Source: Mycobacterium sp. 852002-51961_SCH5331710
Lineage (GTDB): Bacteria > Actinomycetota > Actinomycetes > Mycobacteriales > Mycobacteriaceae
Assembly (NCBI RefSeq): GCF_001665535.1
Contig: NZ_LZSQ01000053.1
Span: 1 to 64,000 of the forward strand
Reading direction: 5' to 3'
Length of the DNA stretch: 64,000 bases
The translations under genes and the position numbers were made by a program. Below the pieces are notes generated by a model. That model saw nothing but the letters and a program-made list of their open reading frames with translations. It was not told the origin of the DNA and did no database searches. This document shows, in pieces, positions 27,410 to 36,151 of this stretch (positions are counted from its first letter, which is position 1; every line of letters begins with the position of its first letter).

Positions 27410-28531
27410 TCAGTCGCCGCGGATGCCGTCGAGGCGGCGCGTGGCCTCCTCGAAGCCCTGCACCAACTCGCCGATGATGTCGGCGACCGGGCGGATCTCG
27501 TTCATCCGGCCGACGATCTGCCCCACCGGCATCGCCACGGTGTCGGGGTTGTCCGATTCGTTCATGCGCTGATGCGCCTCGCTGACGAGGATGTTCTGCA
27601 GCGGCATCGGCAACGGCTCGGGCGCGTCGGGGGCATCCCACGCCTCGGTCCACTTCGTCTTGAGCAGGCGAGCGGGCTTACCGGTGTAGATCCGGCGGCG
27701 CACGGTGTCGGCCGAGGTGGCCCGCAGCAGCCCCTCCTGAATCGTCGAGATGCCGCCGGGCTTGCGATGGCCGAGGTCGTACTCGGCCGACGTCAAGAAT
27801 GCCGAACCCATCCACACACCGGATGCGCCGAGCGCCAGCGCCGCGGCCACCTGCCTGCCGGTGCCGATACCGCCGGCGGCCAGCACGGGGGCCTTACCGC
27901 CAAGCGCGTCAACGATCTCCGGCCACAGCACCATCGAGCCGATCTCGCCGGTATGCCCGCCGGCCTCATGCCCCTGGGCGACGACGATGTCGACACCGTT
28001 GTCCACGTGGCGCTGAGCGTGTTTGGCGCTGCCGGCCAGGGCCGCGACGGGAACTCCAGCGGCGTGCACCTGGTCGATGACGTCCTTCGGCGGCGAGCCG
28101 AGGGCGTTCGCGATCAGCTTGATCGGGTGCTTGAGCGCGACCTCGACGTGCGAGCGCGCCACCGAGTGCAGCCATCCGAGCACGCCCTCGTTGCGCGCCT
28201 CATCTTCGGGAAGCGGCGGAACACCGAGGTCGGCAAGGGTCTTGTCGACGAAGTCCCGGTGGCTCTGCGGAATCAACTTGTTGATGTCGACCGCTGTGCC
28301 CTCCTGCGGCACCTTGGCGGGCATCACCACGTCGACGCCGTACGGCTTGCCGTCGGTGTTCTCATCCATCCAGCACAACACGTCTTCGAGATCGTCGGCC
28401 GAGTTGAACCGCACGCAGCCCAGCACGCCGAGCCCGCCGGCCTTGCTGACCGCAGCGGCGACCTTCTCCGACGGCGTGAAGACGAAGATCGGGTACTCGA
28501 TGCCGAACCGATCGCAGAGTTCGGTGCGCAT
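27410..28531 (-). CDS. Nitronate monooxygenase / 2-nitropropane dioxygenase family flavoprotein
   Basis: 373-residue FMN-type TIM-barrel protein: MRTELCDRFGIEYPIF, SKAGGLGVLG, AGGHTGEIGSMVL and VLAAGGIGTGRQVAAAL. Family members oxidise nitronates or act as related enoyl-type flavoenzymes; the true substrate here is unknown. The ATG at 28531 is used; a GTG at 28540 overlapping the fadD19 stop (GTGA) is an equally possible start. It follows fadD19 on the same strand and is probably co-transcribed and KstR-controlled. Confidence 0.82.
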   Translation of the reverse strand: MRTELCDRFGIEYPIFVFTPSEKVAAAVSKAGGLGVLGCVRFNSADDLEDVLCWMDENTDGKPYGVDVVMPAKVPQEGTAVDINKLIPQSHRDFVDKTLADLGVPPLPEDEARNEGVLGWLHSVARSHVEVALKHPIKLIANALGSPPKDVIDQVHAAGVPVAALAGSAKHAQRHVDNGVDIVVAQGHEAGGHTGEIGSMVLWPEIVDALGGKAPVLAAGGIGTGRQVAAALALGASGVWMGSAFLTSAEYDLGHRKPGGISTIQEGLLRATSADTVRRRIYTGKPARLLKTKWTEAWDAPDAPEPLPMPLQNILVSEAHQRMNESDNPDTVAMPVGQIVGRMNEIRPVADIIGELVQGFEEATRRLDGIRGD

Positions 28532-28536
28532 CCCGG

Positions 28537-30189
28537 TCACGACGCCGACCCCACGTGGTTGGCATGCACCTCGTCGGCGGCGCGCTCTTCGGTGATGTCC
28601 TTGGCCCACCGGTAGTCCGGCTTGCCGGCCGGCGTGCGGTGGATGTCGTCGACCCACCAGATCTTGCGCGGCACTTTGTATCCGGCGATCTCACGGCGCA
28701 CGAACGTGTCGAGTTCGGCCAGCGTCGGGTTGGTGCCCGGGCGGCGGTGCACAACCGCCGCGACGCACTGGCCGTAGCGCTCGTCGGGAACGCCGACCAC
28801 CAGGGCGTCGAACACGTCGGGGTGCCCCTTGAGCGCGGCCTCGACCTCTTCGGGGTAGATCTTCTCGCCGCCGCTGTTGATCGACTGCGAGCCGCGGCCG
28901 AGCATGGTGACGGTGCCGTCGGGCTCGACCTCCGCGTAGTCGCCGGGGATGGCGTAGCGAATTCCGTTGAACGTCTTGAACGTTTCGGCCGTCTTCTTCT
29001 CGTCCTTGTAGTAGCCGACCGGGATGTTGCCCTTCTTCGCGATCAACCCGCGCACACCCGAGCCGGGTTTGACCTCGTTGCCGTTCTCGTCGAGGACGAC
29101 GGTGCGGTGGTCGATCGTCACCCGCGGACCGCCGGTGTGCGACTGGCCCTTTGCGACGATGCTGGTGCCGCCGAAACCGGTCTCCGAGGATCCGATCGAG
29201 TCGGTGATCACCCGGTTGGGCAGCAGTTCGAGGAACTTCTCCTTGATGCTGGTCGAGAACAACGCGGCCGTGCTCGCGAGCAGGAACAGCGAGGACAGGT
29301 CGGGCTCGTGACCGGCATCGTGCAGTTTGGTCAGCGCGTCGAGCAGCGGACGGGCCATCGCGTCACCGGTGAAGAACAGCAGGTTCACCTTGTGCTTCTC
29401 GATGGTCTGCCACACCTCGTCGGCGTCGAATTCCGGTGCCAGCACGGTGGTTTGACCGGAGAACAGCGACATCCAGGTCGCCGACTGGGTGGCGCCGTGG
29501 ATCATCGGCGGGATCGGGTATCGGATCATCGGCGGGTTCTCCGCTGCCGCCTTGCTCAGGTCGTACTCGTCCTTGACGAACTCTCCGGTGGCAAAGTCGG
29601 TGCCGCCGAACAACACCCGGTAGATGTCCTCGTGGCGCCACATCACGCCCTTGGGGAAGCCGGTGGTGCCGCCGGTGTACAGCAGATAGATGTCGTCCTC
29701 GCTGCGCGGTCCGAAATCACGTTCCGGTGAACCCTGTTCGAGGGCGGAGTAGAACTCGACGCCGCCGTAGCGCTCGAAGTCGTCGTCGCTGCCGTCCTCG
29801 ATCACCAGGACGGTCTTGACCGCGGGGGTCTCGGGAAGCACGTTCGCGACGCGGTCGGCGTAGCGGCGCTCGTGCACCACCGCGACCATGTCGGAGTTTT
29901 CGAACAGGTACTTCAGCTCGCCCTCGACGTAGCGGAAGTTGACGTTGACCAGGATGGCCCCGGCCTTGACGATGCCCAGCATCGCAACGACGATCTCGTT
30001 GCGGTTGCGGCAGTAAAGGCCGACCTTGTCGTCCTTCTTGACGCCCTGGTCGAGCAGGTAGTGGGCCAACCGGTTGGCCTGCTCCTCCAGTTGGGCATAC
30101 GTCAGCTGGTCGTCGCCGCAGATGAGGGCGACACGGTCTGGCACAGCGTCGATGGCGTGCTCGGCTAGATCAGCGATGTTCAGGGCCAC
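28537..30189 (-). CDS. fadD19: Steroid-CoA ligase FadD19
   Basis: 550-residue adenylate-forming acyl-CoA ligase, close to M. tuberculosis FadD19 throughout. Motifs: LLYTGGTTGFPKGVMWRHED, IGSSETGFGG, and the C-terminal PRKIWWVDDIHRTPAGKPDY with the A10 lysine. FadD19 forms CoA esters of C26/C27 steroid side-chain acids and is needed for C24-branched sterols in Rhodococcus. The GTG at 30189 gives VALNIADLAEHAID as in the family. A reading extended about 300 codons upstream is antisense to echA19 and rejected. The KstR site begins 12 bp upstream. Confidence 0.93.
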   Translation of the reverse strand: MALNIADLAEHAIDAVPDRVALICGDDQLTYAQLEEQANRLAHYLLDQGVKKDDKVGLYCRNRNEIVVAMLGIVKAGAILVNVNFRYVEGELKYLFENSDMVAVVHERRYADRVANVLPETPAVKTVLVIEDGSDDDFERYGGVEFYSALEQGSPERDFGPRSEDDIYLLYTGGTTGFPKGVMWRHEDIYRVLFGGTDFATGEFVKDEYDLSKAAAENPPMIRYPIPPMIHGATQSATWMSLFSGQTTVLAPEFDADEVWQTIEKHKVNLLFFTGDAMARPLLDALTKLHDAGHEPDLSSLFLLASTAALFSTSIKEKFLELLPNRVITDSIGSSETGFGGTSIVAKGQSHTGGPRVTIDHRTVVLDENGNEVKPGSGVRGLIAKKGNIPVGYYKDEKKTAETFKTFNGIRYAIPGDYAEVEPDGTVTMLGRGSQSINSGGEKIYPEEVEAALKGHPDVFDALVVGVPDERYGQCVAAVVHRRPGTNPTLAELDTFVRREIAGYKVPRKIWWVDDIHRTPAGKPDYRWAKDITEERAADEVHANHVGSAS

Positions 30190-30200
30190 GGAACCTAAAC

Positions 30201-30214
30201 TAGAACGTGTTACA
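30201..30214. promoter_or_regulatory. KstR operator between fadD19 and echA19
   Basis: TAGAACGTGTTACA, identical to the site ahead of fadE26, in a 69-bp divergent gap. Confidence 0.85.
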
Positions 30215-30258
30215 TTTCCAGACAAGTCTGTGGCATCGACGCTGGAAGGCGAACCCCT

Positions 30259-31059
30259 GTGAGTGATCCCCAGAAGGGCCCCGACGCCCTCATTGAGCAG
30301 CGCGGACACACCCTGATCGTGACGCTGAACCGGCCGGAGGCGCGCAACGCGCTCTCGACCGAGATGCTCTCGATCATGGTCGAGGCCTGGGACCGCGTGG
30401 ACAACGATCCCGAGATCCGCACCTGCATCCTCACCGGCGCCGGCGGCTACTTCTGTGCGGGTATGGACCTCAAGGCCGCGACGGCCAAACCACCGGGCGA
30501 CTCGTTCAAGGACGGCAGCTACGACCCGTCGCGCATCGACGCGCTGCTGAAGGGCCGACGGCTGACGAAGCCGCTGATCGCCGCGGTCGAGGGCCCGGCG
30601 ATCGCCGGTGGCACCGAGATCCTGCAGGGCACCGACATCCGCATCGCAGGCGAGAGCGCCAAGTTCGGCATCTCCGAGGCCAAGTGGAGCCTGTACCCGA
30701 TGGGCGGCTCGGCGGTGCGCCTGGTGCGCCAGATTCCGTACACCATTGCGTGCGATCTGCTGTTGACCGGACGCCACATCACCGCCGCGGAGGCCAAGGA
30801 GTACGGGCTGATCGGTTACGTGGTGCCGGACGGAACCGCGTTGGACAAGGCGTTGGAGATCGCCGAGGTGATCAACAACAACGGCCCGCTCGCCGTGCAG
30901 GCGATCCTGAAGACCATCCGCGAGACCGAGGGCATGCACGAGAACGAGGCGTTCAAGCCCGATACCGCCAACGGCATCCCGGTGTTCCTCAGCGACGACG
31001 CCAAGGAGGGGCCCCGGGCGTTCAAGGAGAAGCGGGCCCCGAACTTCCAGATGAAGTAG
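30259..31059 (+). CDS. echA19: Enoyl-CoA hydratase EchA19
   Basis: 266-residue crotonase-fold hydratase acting on steroid side-chain enoyl-CoA. Oxyanion-hole segments [12 protein letters not shown] and [19 protein letters not shown] are present, and [14 protein letters not shown] carries the region where the catalytic acids usually lie. GTG start at 30259. Divergent from fadD19 with one KstR site between them; a repeat-flanked nuclease-like gene follows. Confidence 0.9.
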   Translation: MSDPQKGPDALIEQRGHTLIVTLNRPEARNALSTEMLSIMVEAWDRVDNDPEIRTCILTGAGGYFCAGMDLKAATAKPPGDSFKDGSYDPSRIDALLKGRRLTKPLIAAVEGPAIAGGTEILQGTDIRIAGESAKFGISEAKWSLYPMGGSAVRLVRQIPYTIACDLLLTGRHITAAEAKEYGLIGYVVPDGTALDKALEIAEVINNNGPLAVQAILKTIRETEGMHENEAFKPDTANGIPVFLSDDAKEGPRAFKEKRAPNFQMK

Positions 31060-31070
31060 TCCGGCCCGGC

Positions 31071-31130
31071 GCCGAACGTGCATTCAGATCGACAAATCGG
31101 CCGGAAATTCGATCTCAGCGCACATTCGGC
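31071..31130. repeat. 60-bp palindromic repeat, left copy
   Basis: Begins GCCGAACGTGC and ends GCACATTCGGC, with a second nested inverted pair AGATCGA / TCGATCT and a GGCC centre. Aligns without gaps to the copy at 31990-32049, differing at 6 of 60 positions by eye. Confidence 0.85.
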
Positions 31131-31163
31131 GAGCTTGTCTGTGGTCGTCTGCAGACTGCGGCC

Positions 31164-32024
31164 ATGGCAGGACCATTCATCGGCAGCGAAGCGGTCGCGG
31201 CCGGTCGGCTGAGGAAGTACGACCTACTCACCCGCTTCATCCGCGTATATCCGGGTGTCTATATCGCACCGGAGACCGAGCTCTCGGCGCCGCTGCGCGC
31301 GAAGGCGGCGTGGTTGTGGAGCAGGCGACGCGGCGTCGTCGCCGGACAATCGGCGGCTTCGCTGCACGGCGCCCAGTGGGTCGACGCGAACCGGCCTGCC
31401 GAGCTTCTCTGGCCCAACCGGCGCCCGCCGAGCGGAATCCGCGCTTGGTCAGACGTCGTGACCGACGATGAAGTGACGGTCATCGACGGCATCACGGTCA
31501 CGACGCCCCCACGCACCGCGCTCGACCTGGCGTGCCGGTATCCACTCGGTAAGGCGGTCGCGGCGGTGGACGCGTTGGCGAAAGCGACACATTTGTCGCT
31601 CCCGGATGTTGTGGCGCTCGCCGAGCGATACCGCGGCCGTCGCGGAATCCGCCAAGTCGGCAAAATTGTCCAACTGGTCGATGCCGGCGCCGAGTCCCCG
31701 AAAGAGACGTGGCTACGGCTGCTTGTCGTCCGGCACGGGTTTCCGCCTCCGTCGACTCAGATCCCCGTCTACAACGAGTACGGCGTGCTCGTCGCAGTAA
31801 TCGACATGGGGTGGGAGGCGTTGAAGTTGGGATTGGACTATGAAGGCGAGCACCACCGCGGTCCCGTCCGCTTCAACAAGGACATTCGCCGGTACGACGA
31901 GATCACGCGACTCGGGTGGACCGACATCCGCGTCACGTCGCTGGACACCGAAGCCGTGATCATCGCGCGCTTGACGACCGAATGGAATCGCCGAACGTGC
32001 AATCAGATCGAAAAGTCGGCCTGA
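31164..32024 (+). CDS. AbiEi-like/DUF559 protein with Vsr-type nuclease fold
   Basis: 286 residues. The N-terminal half (about 1-120) looks like the AbiEi-type region found in many actinobacterial proteins (LLTRFIRVYPGVYIAP, GVVAGQSAASLHGA, TTPPRTALDLACR). The C-terminal half (about 176-265) resembles DUF559, a Vsr-like PD-(D/E)XK nuclease fold. Candidate residues there are Glu181, Asp214 in VAVIDMGW, Asp225 in LGLDYEGEHH, and FNKDIRRYDEITRLGW. The ATG at 31164 gives a complete fold. The last 11 codons and the stop are supplied by the right-hand 60-bp repeat. No toxin partner gene is adjacent. Activity is unproven. Confidence 0.7.
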   Translation: MAGPFIGSEAVAAGRLRKYDLLTRFIRVYPGVYIAPETELSAPLRAKAAWLWSRRRGVVAGQSAASLHGAQWVDANRPAELLWPNRRPPSGIRAWSDVVTDDEVTVIDGITVTTPPRTALDLACRYPLGKAVAAVDALAKATHLSLPDVVALAERYRGRRGIRQVGKIVQLVDAGAESPKETWLRLLVVRHGFPPPSTQIPVYNEYGVLVAVIDMGWEALKLGLDYEGEHHRGPVRFNKDIRRYDEITRLGWTDIRVTSLDTEAVIIARLTTEWNRRTCNQIEKSA

Positions 32025-32049
32025 AAGTCGATCTCAGCGCACGTTCGGC
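31990..32049. repeat. 60-bp palindromic repeat, right copy
   Basis: Begins GCCGAACGTGC and ends GCACGTTCGGC, a perfect 11-bp outer stem, with inner AGATCGA / TCGATCT. Same orientation as the left copy. Encodes the C-terminus and stop of the nuclease-like gene, and ends 10 bp before the cyp142 stop codon. Confidence 0.85.
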
Positions 32050-32058
32050 GCAATGGGA

Positions 32059-33264
32059 TTAGAGCACTTTCGCCGATGGCGTGAACACCACCGGCATCTG
32101 CTCCAGGCCACTCACGAAATTCGCCGGGCGCAACGGCAATTCGCCGTCCGACGCCAGGCGCAGGTCCGGAAGGCGCTGCAGCAGCTTGGTCTGCATGATC
32201 GACAGCTCGAGCCGCGCGAGTTGGTTCCCCAGGCAGAAGTGGGTGCCGAAGCCGAACGCCAGGTGGTTGTTCGGATAGCGCTCGATGTCGAACGACTCGG
32301 GATTCTCGAAAACCGCCTCGTCGAAGTTGGCCGACTCGAACAACAGGATCATCTTCTCGCCCTCCTTGAGGGCGGTCCCGTGGAACGCGGTGTCGGCGGT
32401 GACGGTCCGCGCCATGTTCTTCACCGGCGCCGTCCACCGCAGCATCTCCTCGATCGCGTTGGGCAACAAGGACAGATCGGCCGCGAGCCGCCGGTGCTGA
32501 TCGGGGTGCAGCAGCAACTGCCGCGTGCCGCCGGACAGCGTGTGCCGAGTGGTCTCGTCGCCGCCGATCAACAGAAGTAGCACCTCGGTGACGATCTGAT
32601 GGTCTTCGAGCTTGCTGCCCTCGACCTCCGAGTGCACCAGCACACTGACCAGATCGTCGGTCGGCTCCTCTTTGCGGGCCGCGATCATGCCCATCATGTA
32701 CTCGCTGTAGGCCGCGAACGCGTCCATGGTGACCTGGAATTGCTCGGGATCCGCGGTGCTGCTCAGGAAGCTGACCAGGTCGTCGGACCACTTGAGGAAC
32801 ATCTCGCGTTCCTCGGGACGCACGCCGAGCATGTCGCCGATGACGGCCATCGGCAGCGGCGCCGCGATGTCCCAGACGAAGTCGCACTCGCCGCGCTCAC
32901 ACACGTTGTCGATCAGCGTGTCGCACAGGTTCGCGATCGAGCCCTCGAGGTCCTTCACCCGCTTGCGGGTGAAGCCGGCGTTGACGAGCTTGCGCCGCAA
33001 CAGGTGCTGCGGGTCGTCCATCTCGATCATCATCTCGACGCCCGGCTGGTCGGGTCGGATGCCGCCGGCGTTGGAGAACAACTCCGGGTTGCGCTCGGCC
33101 TCGATCACCGCGGCATAGGTTGCGGCGGCGGCCAATCCGTTGCGGTCGCGGAAGACCGGCTCGTTCTCGCGCATCCACTTGTAGACCGACCGCGAGTCGC
33201 CGGCGTAGAAGGCGCCGTCGGTGAGGTCGACGTCGGGTTTGGTCTGCGGTGCCGTAACAGTCAC
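32059..33264 (-). CDS. cyp142: Cytochrome P450 CYP142, sterol C26/C27 oxidase
   Basis: 401-residue P450. I-helix GGDETT (234-239), ExxR in EMLR (273-276), and heme loop FGFGTHFCLG with Cys344. CYP142 oxidises the terminal methyl of cholesterol/cholestenone to the acid that FadD19-type ligases activate. The GTG at 33264 overlaps the upstream gene's stop (GTGA). No good KstR box is present upstream of this two-gene unit, only a half-site near 33989. Confidence 0.93.
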   Translation of the reverse strand: MTVTAPQTKPDVDLTDGAFYAGDSRSVYKWMRENEPVFRDRNGLAAAATYAAVIEAERNPELFSNAGGIRPDQPGVEMMIEMDDPQHLLRRKLVNAGFTRKRVKDLEGSIANLCDTLIDNVCERGECDFVWDIAAPLPMAVIGDMLGVRPEEREMFLKWSDDLVSFLSSTADPEQFQVTMDAFAAYSEYMMGMIAARKEEPTDDLVSVLVHSEVEGSKLEDHQIVTEVLLLLIGGDETTRHTLSGGTRQLLLHPDQHRRLAADLSLLPNAIEEMLRWTAPVKNMARTVTADTAFHGTALKEGEKMILLFESANFDEAVFENPESFDIERYPNNHLAFGFGTHFCLGNQLARLELSIMQTKLLQRLPDLRLASDGELPLRPANFVSGLEQMPVVFTPSAKVL

Positions 33265-33980
33265 GATCGAAGCTCCTCTGCATCCGCGAACGACATCTCC
33301 ACGTTCGCAGCCGAACTGGAGAACAACGCGCGTTTGGGAAAGCCTAGCGAGGCCAGTTCCTTCGCATAGGGATGTTCGCCGAGCCGGACCCGGGCGCCGC
33401 CCGGCCGGTAGCGCACGTCGCTCAGCCTCATCTCGCCGACGGTCCGGCGCAGCACCCCGTCGCGGTACGAGTAGGTGGGGTGCGCCTGCGGCTTGGACGT
33501 GAACGCCGCGGGGGCCGCGAGCCCGGGCCGGAAATCCATGCCGACCGCGAACTGGCCGTCGATGCTGACGTCGAACGAGTAGGTGTGCCCGTCGCGAATC
33601 GTGAACTCCGACATGACCTTCGGATAACCCCAGATCTTGGTCCCCGCCTCGAGGGTGAAGGCCTGGTCGACCGGCAGGTGGTGGATGAACGCGCCCGCCG
33701 ACTGCAGGGCTCGCGGCCCGGACGCATCCGACCCCGGCGGGTTCACCATGACGTTGGTGCCGTACTCGTAGTACTGGCCGAGGTCGCCGTCCTCGTAGCG
33801 CATCAGCATCAGCACCACGATCGCGCGTCCCGGCAGGAACCGGCAGACCCTCAGCCCGCTGTAGTCGATCATTCGTTGGGCGGCGTCGGCGTTCACCGAG
33901 AACATCGCCATGTGCTGGTGCGCTTTGCGGATTTTCACCGGCATGGTGAGCACCGTGCCCGCGATGGTGTGCTGGGTCAT
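33261..33980 (-). CDS. Acetoacetate decarboxylase-fold protein (Rv3519-like)
   Basis: 239-residue protein of the acetoacetate-decarboxylase superfamily. TKIWGYPKVMSE contains Lys121 at the place of the Schiff-base lysine, and the surrounding pattern (YYEYGTNVMVNPPG, HHLPVDQAFTLEAG) fits a beta-cone fold. Decarboxylase activity is not established for the mycobacterial member. Co-transcribed with cyp142 (4-bp overlap). Place and size match Rv3519, although in M. tuberculosis, as I recall, its orientation relative to cyp142 differs. Confidence 0.75.
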   Translation of the reverse strand: MTQHTIAGTVLTMPVKIRKAHQHMAMFSVNADAAQRMIDYSGLRVCRFLPGRAIVVLMLMRYEDGDLGQYYEYGTNVMVNPPGSDASGPRALQSAGAFIHHLPVDQAFTLEAGTKIWGYPKVMSEFTIRDGHTYSFDVSIDGQFAVGMDFRPGLAAPAAFTSKPQAHPTYSYRDGVLRRTVGEMRLSDVRYRPGGARVRLGEHPYAKELASLGFPKRALFSSSAANVEMSFADAEELRS

Positions 33981-34032
33981 CGCGTCAATCTAGAACGCTG
34001 AGTAGACAACAAGCAAGGAAGTGTCTACCCGA

Positions 34033-35073
34033 TCAGACCAGCGCGGCGAGATCCCGGATCTGCTCGGGTGAACGCGCGCCGACGACCATCATCGTCACGC
34101 CCGCGGCTTCCCATGCCTTGATCTGTTCCTGCACGTAACCGAGGTCGCCGACGATGGCAGAGTCGTCGACCAACTCGTCGGGGATGATGTTGGCCGCTCG
34201 CTCTTTGCCGTCCTTTTGTCCAGAGCGGAACAGCTTCGTCACGTCGTCGACCACTTCCGCATAACCCATGCGGCGGTACACGTCGGCGTGGAAGTTGGTG
34301 TCCTCGGCACCCATTCCGCCGATGTACAGCGCCAGGTGCGGCTTCATCAGCTCCATCATCTCGGCGCGGTCGTCGGTGACGACCACCTGCGCCGTCGCGC
34401 AGATCTCGAAGTCCTCGCGGCTGCGGCGGGCGCCGGGCCGGGCGAACCCCTCGTCGAGCCACTCGTTGTACATGTCGGCGATGCGCGGCGAGTAGAAGAT
34501 CGGCAGCCAGCCGTCGCAGATCTCGGCGGCCAGCGCGACGTTCTTCGGTCCTTCCGCGCCGAGCATGACCGGGATGTCGGCCCGCAGCGGATGCGTGATC
34601 GGCTTGAGATTCTTGCCCAGACCCGTCGTCCCCTCGCCCGTCAACGGCAGGGGGTAGTGCGGGCCGTCGCTGCGCACGGGCGCCTCGCGCGCCCACACCT
34701 GACGCAGGATGTCGATGTACTCACGGGTGCGCGCCAGCGGCTTGGGGAACCGCTGCCCGTACCAGCCCTCGACGACCTGCGGTCCGGACACGCCCAGCCC
34801 GAGGATGTGCCGTCCGCCGGAGAGGTGGTCGAGCGTCAGCGCTGCCATCGCGCACGCGGTCGGGGTGCGCGCCGACAACTGGATCACCGAGGTGCCAAGC
34901 CGCATGCGCTTGGTCTCACGGCCCCACCAGGCCAGCGGCGTGTAGGCGTCCGAGCCCCAGGCCTCCGCGGTGAACACCGTGTCGAAGCCGGCCTCTTCGG
35001 CGGCGGCGACCAGTTCCGCGTGGTTCTCGGGCGGTTGCGCGCCCCAATAACCCAATTGCAGTCCGAGCTTCAT
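34033..35073 (-). CDS. F420-dependent LLM-class oxidoreductase (Rv3520c-like)
   Basis: 346-residue luciferase-like monooxygenase-fold protein: MKLGLQLGYWGAQPPENHAE, TVFTAEAWGSDAYTPLAWW, LGTSVIQLSARTP and LGLGVSGPQVVEGWYG. Mycobacterial LLM proteins with these N-terminal patterns mostly use F420. The substrate is unknown, probably a steroid or CoA intermediate given the regulon. It is divergent from the DUF35-ltp4-ltp3 operon across a 58-bp gap with a KstR site. Confidence 0.85.
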   Translation of the reverse strand: MKLGLQLGYWGAQPPENHAELVAAAEEAGFDTVFTAEAWGSDAYTPLAWWGRETKRMRLGTSVIQLSARTPTACAMAALTLDHLSGGRHILGLGVSGPQVVEGWYGQRFPKPLARTREYIDILRQVWAREAPVRSDGPHYPLPLTGEGTTGLGKNLKPITHPLRADIPVMLGAEGPKNVALAAEICDGWLPIFYSPRIADMYNEWLDEGFARPGARRSREDFEICATAQVVVTDDRAEMMELMKPHLALYIGGMGAEDTNFHADVYRRMGYAEVVDDVTKLFRSGQKDGKERAANIIPDELVDDSAIVGDLGYVQEQIKAWEAAGVTMMVVGARSPEQIRDLAALV

Positions 35074-35108
35074 TCGCAGACCTCATAACGGTGTCTTGAA
35101 ACCATTCT

Positions 35109-35122
35109 TAGAACCTGTTCTA
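35109..35122. promoter_or_regulatory. KstR operator between the LLM gene and the ltp operon
   Basis: TAGAACCTGTTCTA matches the consensus, 36 bp from the minus-strand LLM start and 10 bp before the plus-strand GTG at 35132. Confidence 0.85.
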
Positions 35123-35131
35123 CTCGATGCC

Positions 35132-36136
35132 GTGACCACCAGCCAAAGCAGCCCGGTGCAGATCGATCCGCATGAGCCGCCGCTCTCAGCGCCGCTGAAG
35201 CTCTCATTCGACTACACCCGTTCAGTCGGACCACTCCTGTCCCAGTTCTTCACCGCCCTGCGCGAGCGACGTCTCGTCGGAGTGCGCGGTTCGGACGGGC
35301 GGGTGCACGTGCCGCCGGCCGAGTTCGATCCCGTGACCTACGAGCGATTGACGGAAATCGTACCGGTGGCCCCGGTCGGGACCGTCGTTTCGTGGACCTG
35401 GCAGCCGGCCCCACTGGAGGGACAACCGCTGGACCGGCCCTTCGCGTGGGCGCTGATCAAACTCGATGGCGCCGACACCCCGCTGCTGCACGCCGTCGAC
35501 GCCGACTCCCCGGAGAAGATCAGCACCGGCGCACGGGTGCACGCGCACTGGGTCGACGAACCGGTCGGCGCCATCACCGACATCGCCTACTTCGCGCTCG
35601 GCGAGGACGCCGAACCGGAGGGGCAGCCCGACGACCGCGATCCGGTCACCGTTCAGGTCACACCGTCGTCGATCGAGATCCAGCACACCGCATCGCTTCC
35701 CGAAAGCACGTTCCTGCGTGCGCTCGAAGAGGGCAAGCTGCTCGGTGCCCGGACCAAGCGCGGCCGCGACGGCAAGCCCGGCAAGGTGTACTTCCCGCCG
35801 AAGGAAGCCGACCCCGCCACTGGCCTCGAGCTCGACGAGTTCATCGAGCTGCCGGACAAGGGCACCGTCACCACGTTCGCGGTGATCAACATCCCGTTCG
35901 CCGGGCAGCGCATCAAACCGCCGTACGTCGCCGCCTACGTGCTGCTCGACGGCGCCGACATCGCCTTCCTGCACCTGGTGACCGAGATCGAGGCGTCCGA
36001 GGTCCGAATGGGAATGCGCGTCGAAGCGGTCTGGAAACCGCGCGAGGAGTGGGGCCTGGGCATCGACAACATTGACCACTTCCGGCCGACGGGTGAGCCC
36101 GACGCCGATTACGACTCCTACAAGCACCACCTGTAA
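35132..36136 (+). CDS. Tandem DUF35/OB-fold protein (Rv3521-like)
   Basis: 334 residues with two DUF35-like OB-fold units (about 30-155 and 180-325). Each has a short helical lead (FTALRERRLVGVR; FLRALEEGKLLGAR), a PP-F/PPKEADP segment and a beta-barrel ending in the H-L-V strand. DUF35 proteins form complexes with thiolase-fold Ltp proteins as acyl-CoA-binding partners. The GTG at 35132 is used because the more upstream TTG lies before the KstR operator. First gene of an operon with ltp4 and ltp3. Confidence 0.85.
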   Translation: MTTSQSSPVQIDPHEPPLSAPLKLSFDYTRSVGPLLSQFFTALRERRLVGVRGSDGRVHVPPAEFDPVTYERLTEIVPVAPVGTVVSWTWQPAPLEGQPLDRPFAWALIKLDGADTPLLHAVDADSPEKISTGARVHAHWVDEPVGAITDIAYFALGEDAEPEGQPDDRDPVTVQVTPSSIEIQHTASLPESTFLRALEEGKLLGARTKRGRDGKPGKVYFPPKEADPATGLELDEFIELPDKGTVTTFAVINIPFAGQRIKPPYVAAYVLLDGADIAFLHLVTEIEASEVRMGMRVEAVWKPREEWGLGIDNIDHFRPTGEPDADYDSYKHHL

Positions 36137-36151
36137 AGGGGCTCATCCTTC

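Larger units (their letters stand above)
31071..32049 (+). mobile_element. Putative repeat-bounded gene cassette
   Basis: 979-bp unit made of one nuclease-like gene between two direct copies of a 60-bp palindrome, inserted between echA19 and cyp142. No transposase, no IS-type terminal repeats of the whole unit and no evident target duplication are seen. Mobility is therefore a hypothesis from architecture only. Confidence 0.35.

Noticed and set aside
30190..31083. N-terminal extension of fadD19 by about 298 codons
   Set aside because: The extra part is antisense to echA19; the family N-terminus begins at the GTG at 30189, behind the KstR operator.
31164..32024. Complete type IV toxin-antitoxin (AbiE) system
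   Set aside because: The AbiEi-like region is fused to a nuclease-like domain and no AbiEii-type nucleotidyltransferase gene is adjacent.
33989..34004. KstR site before the cyp142 unit
   Set aside because: TAGAACGCTGAGTA has only the left half-site; the GTT half is missing.
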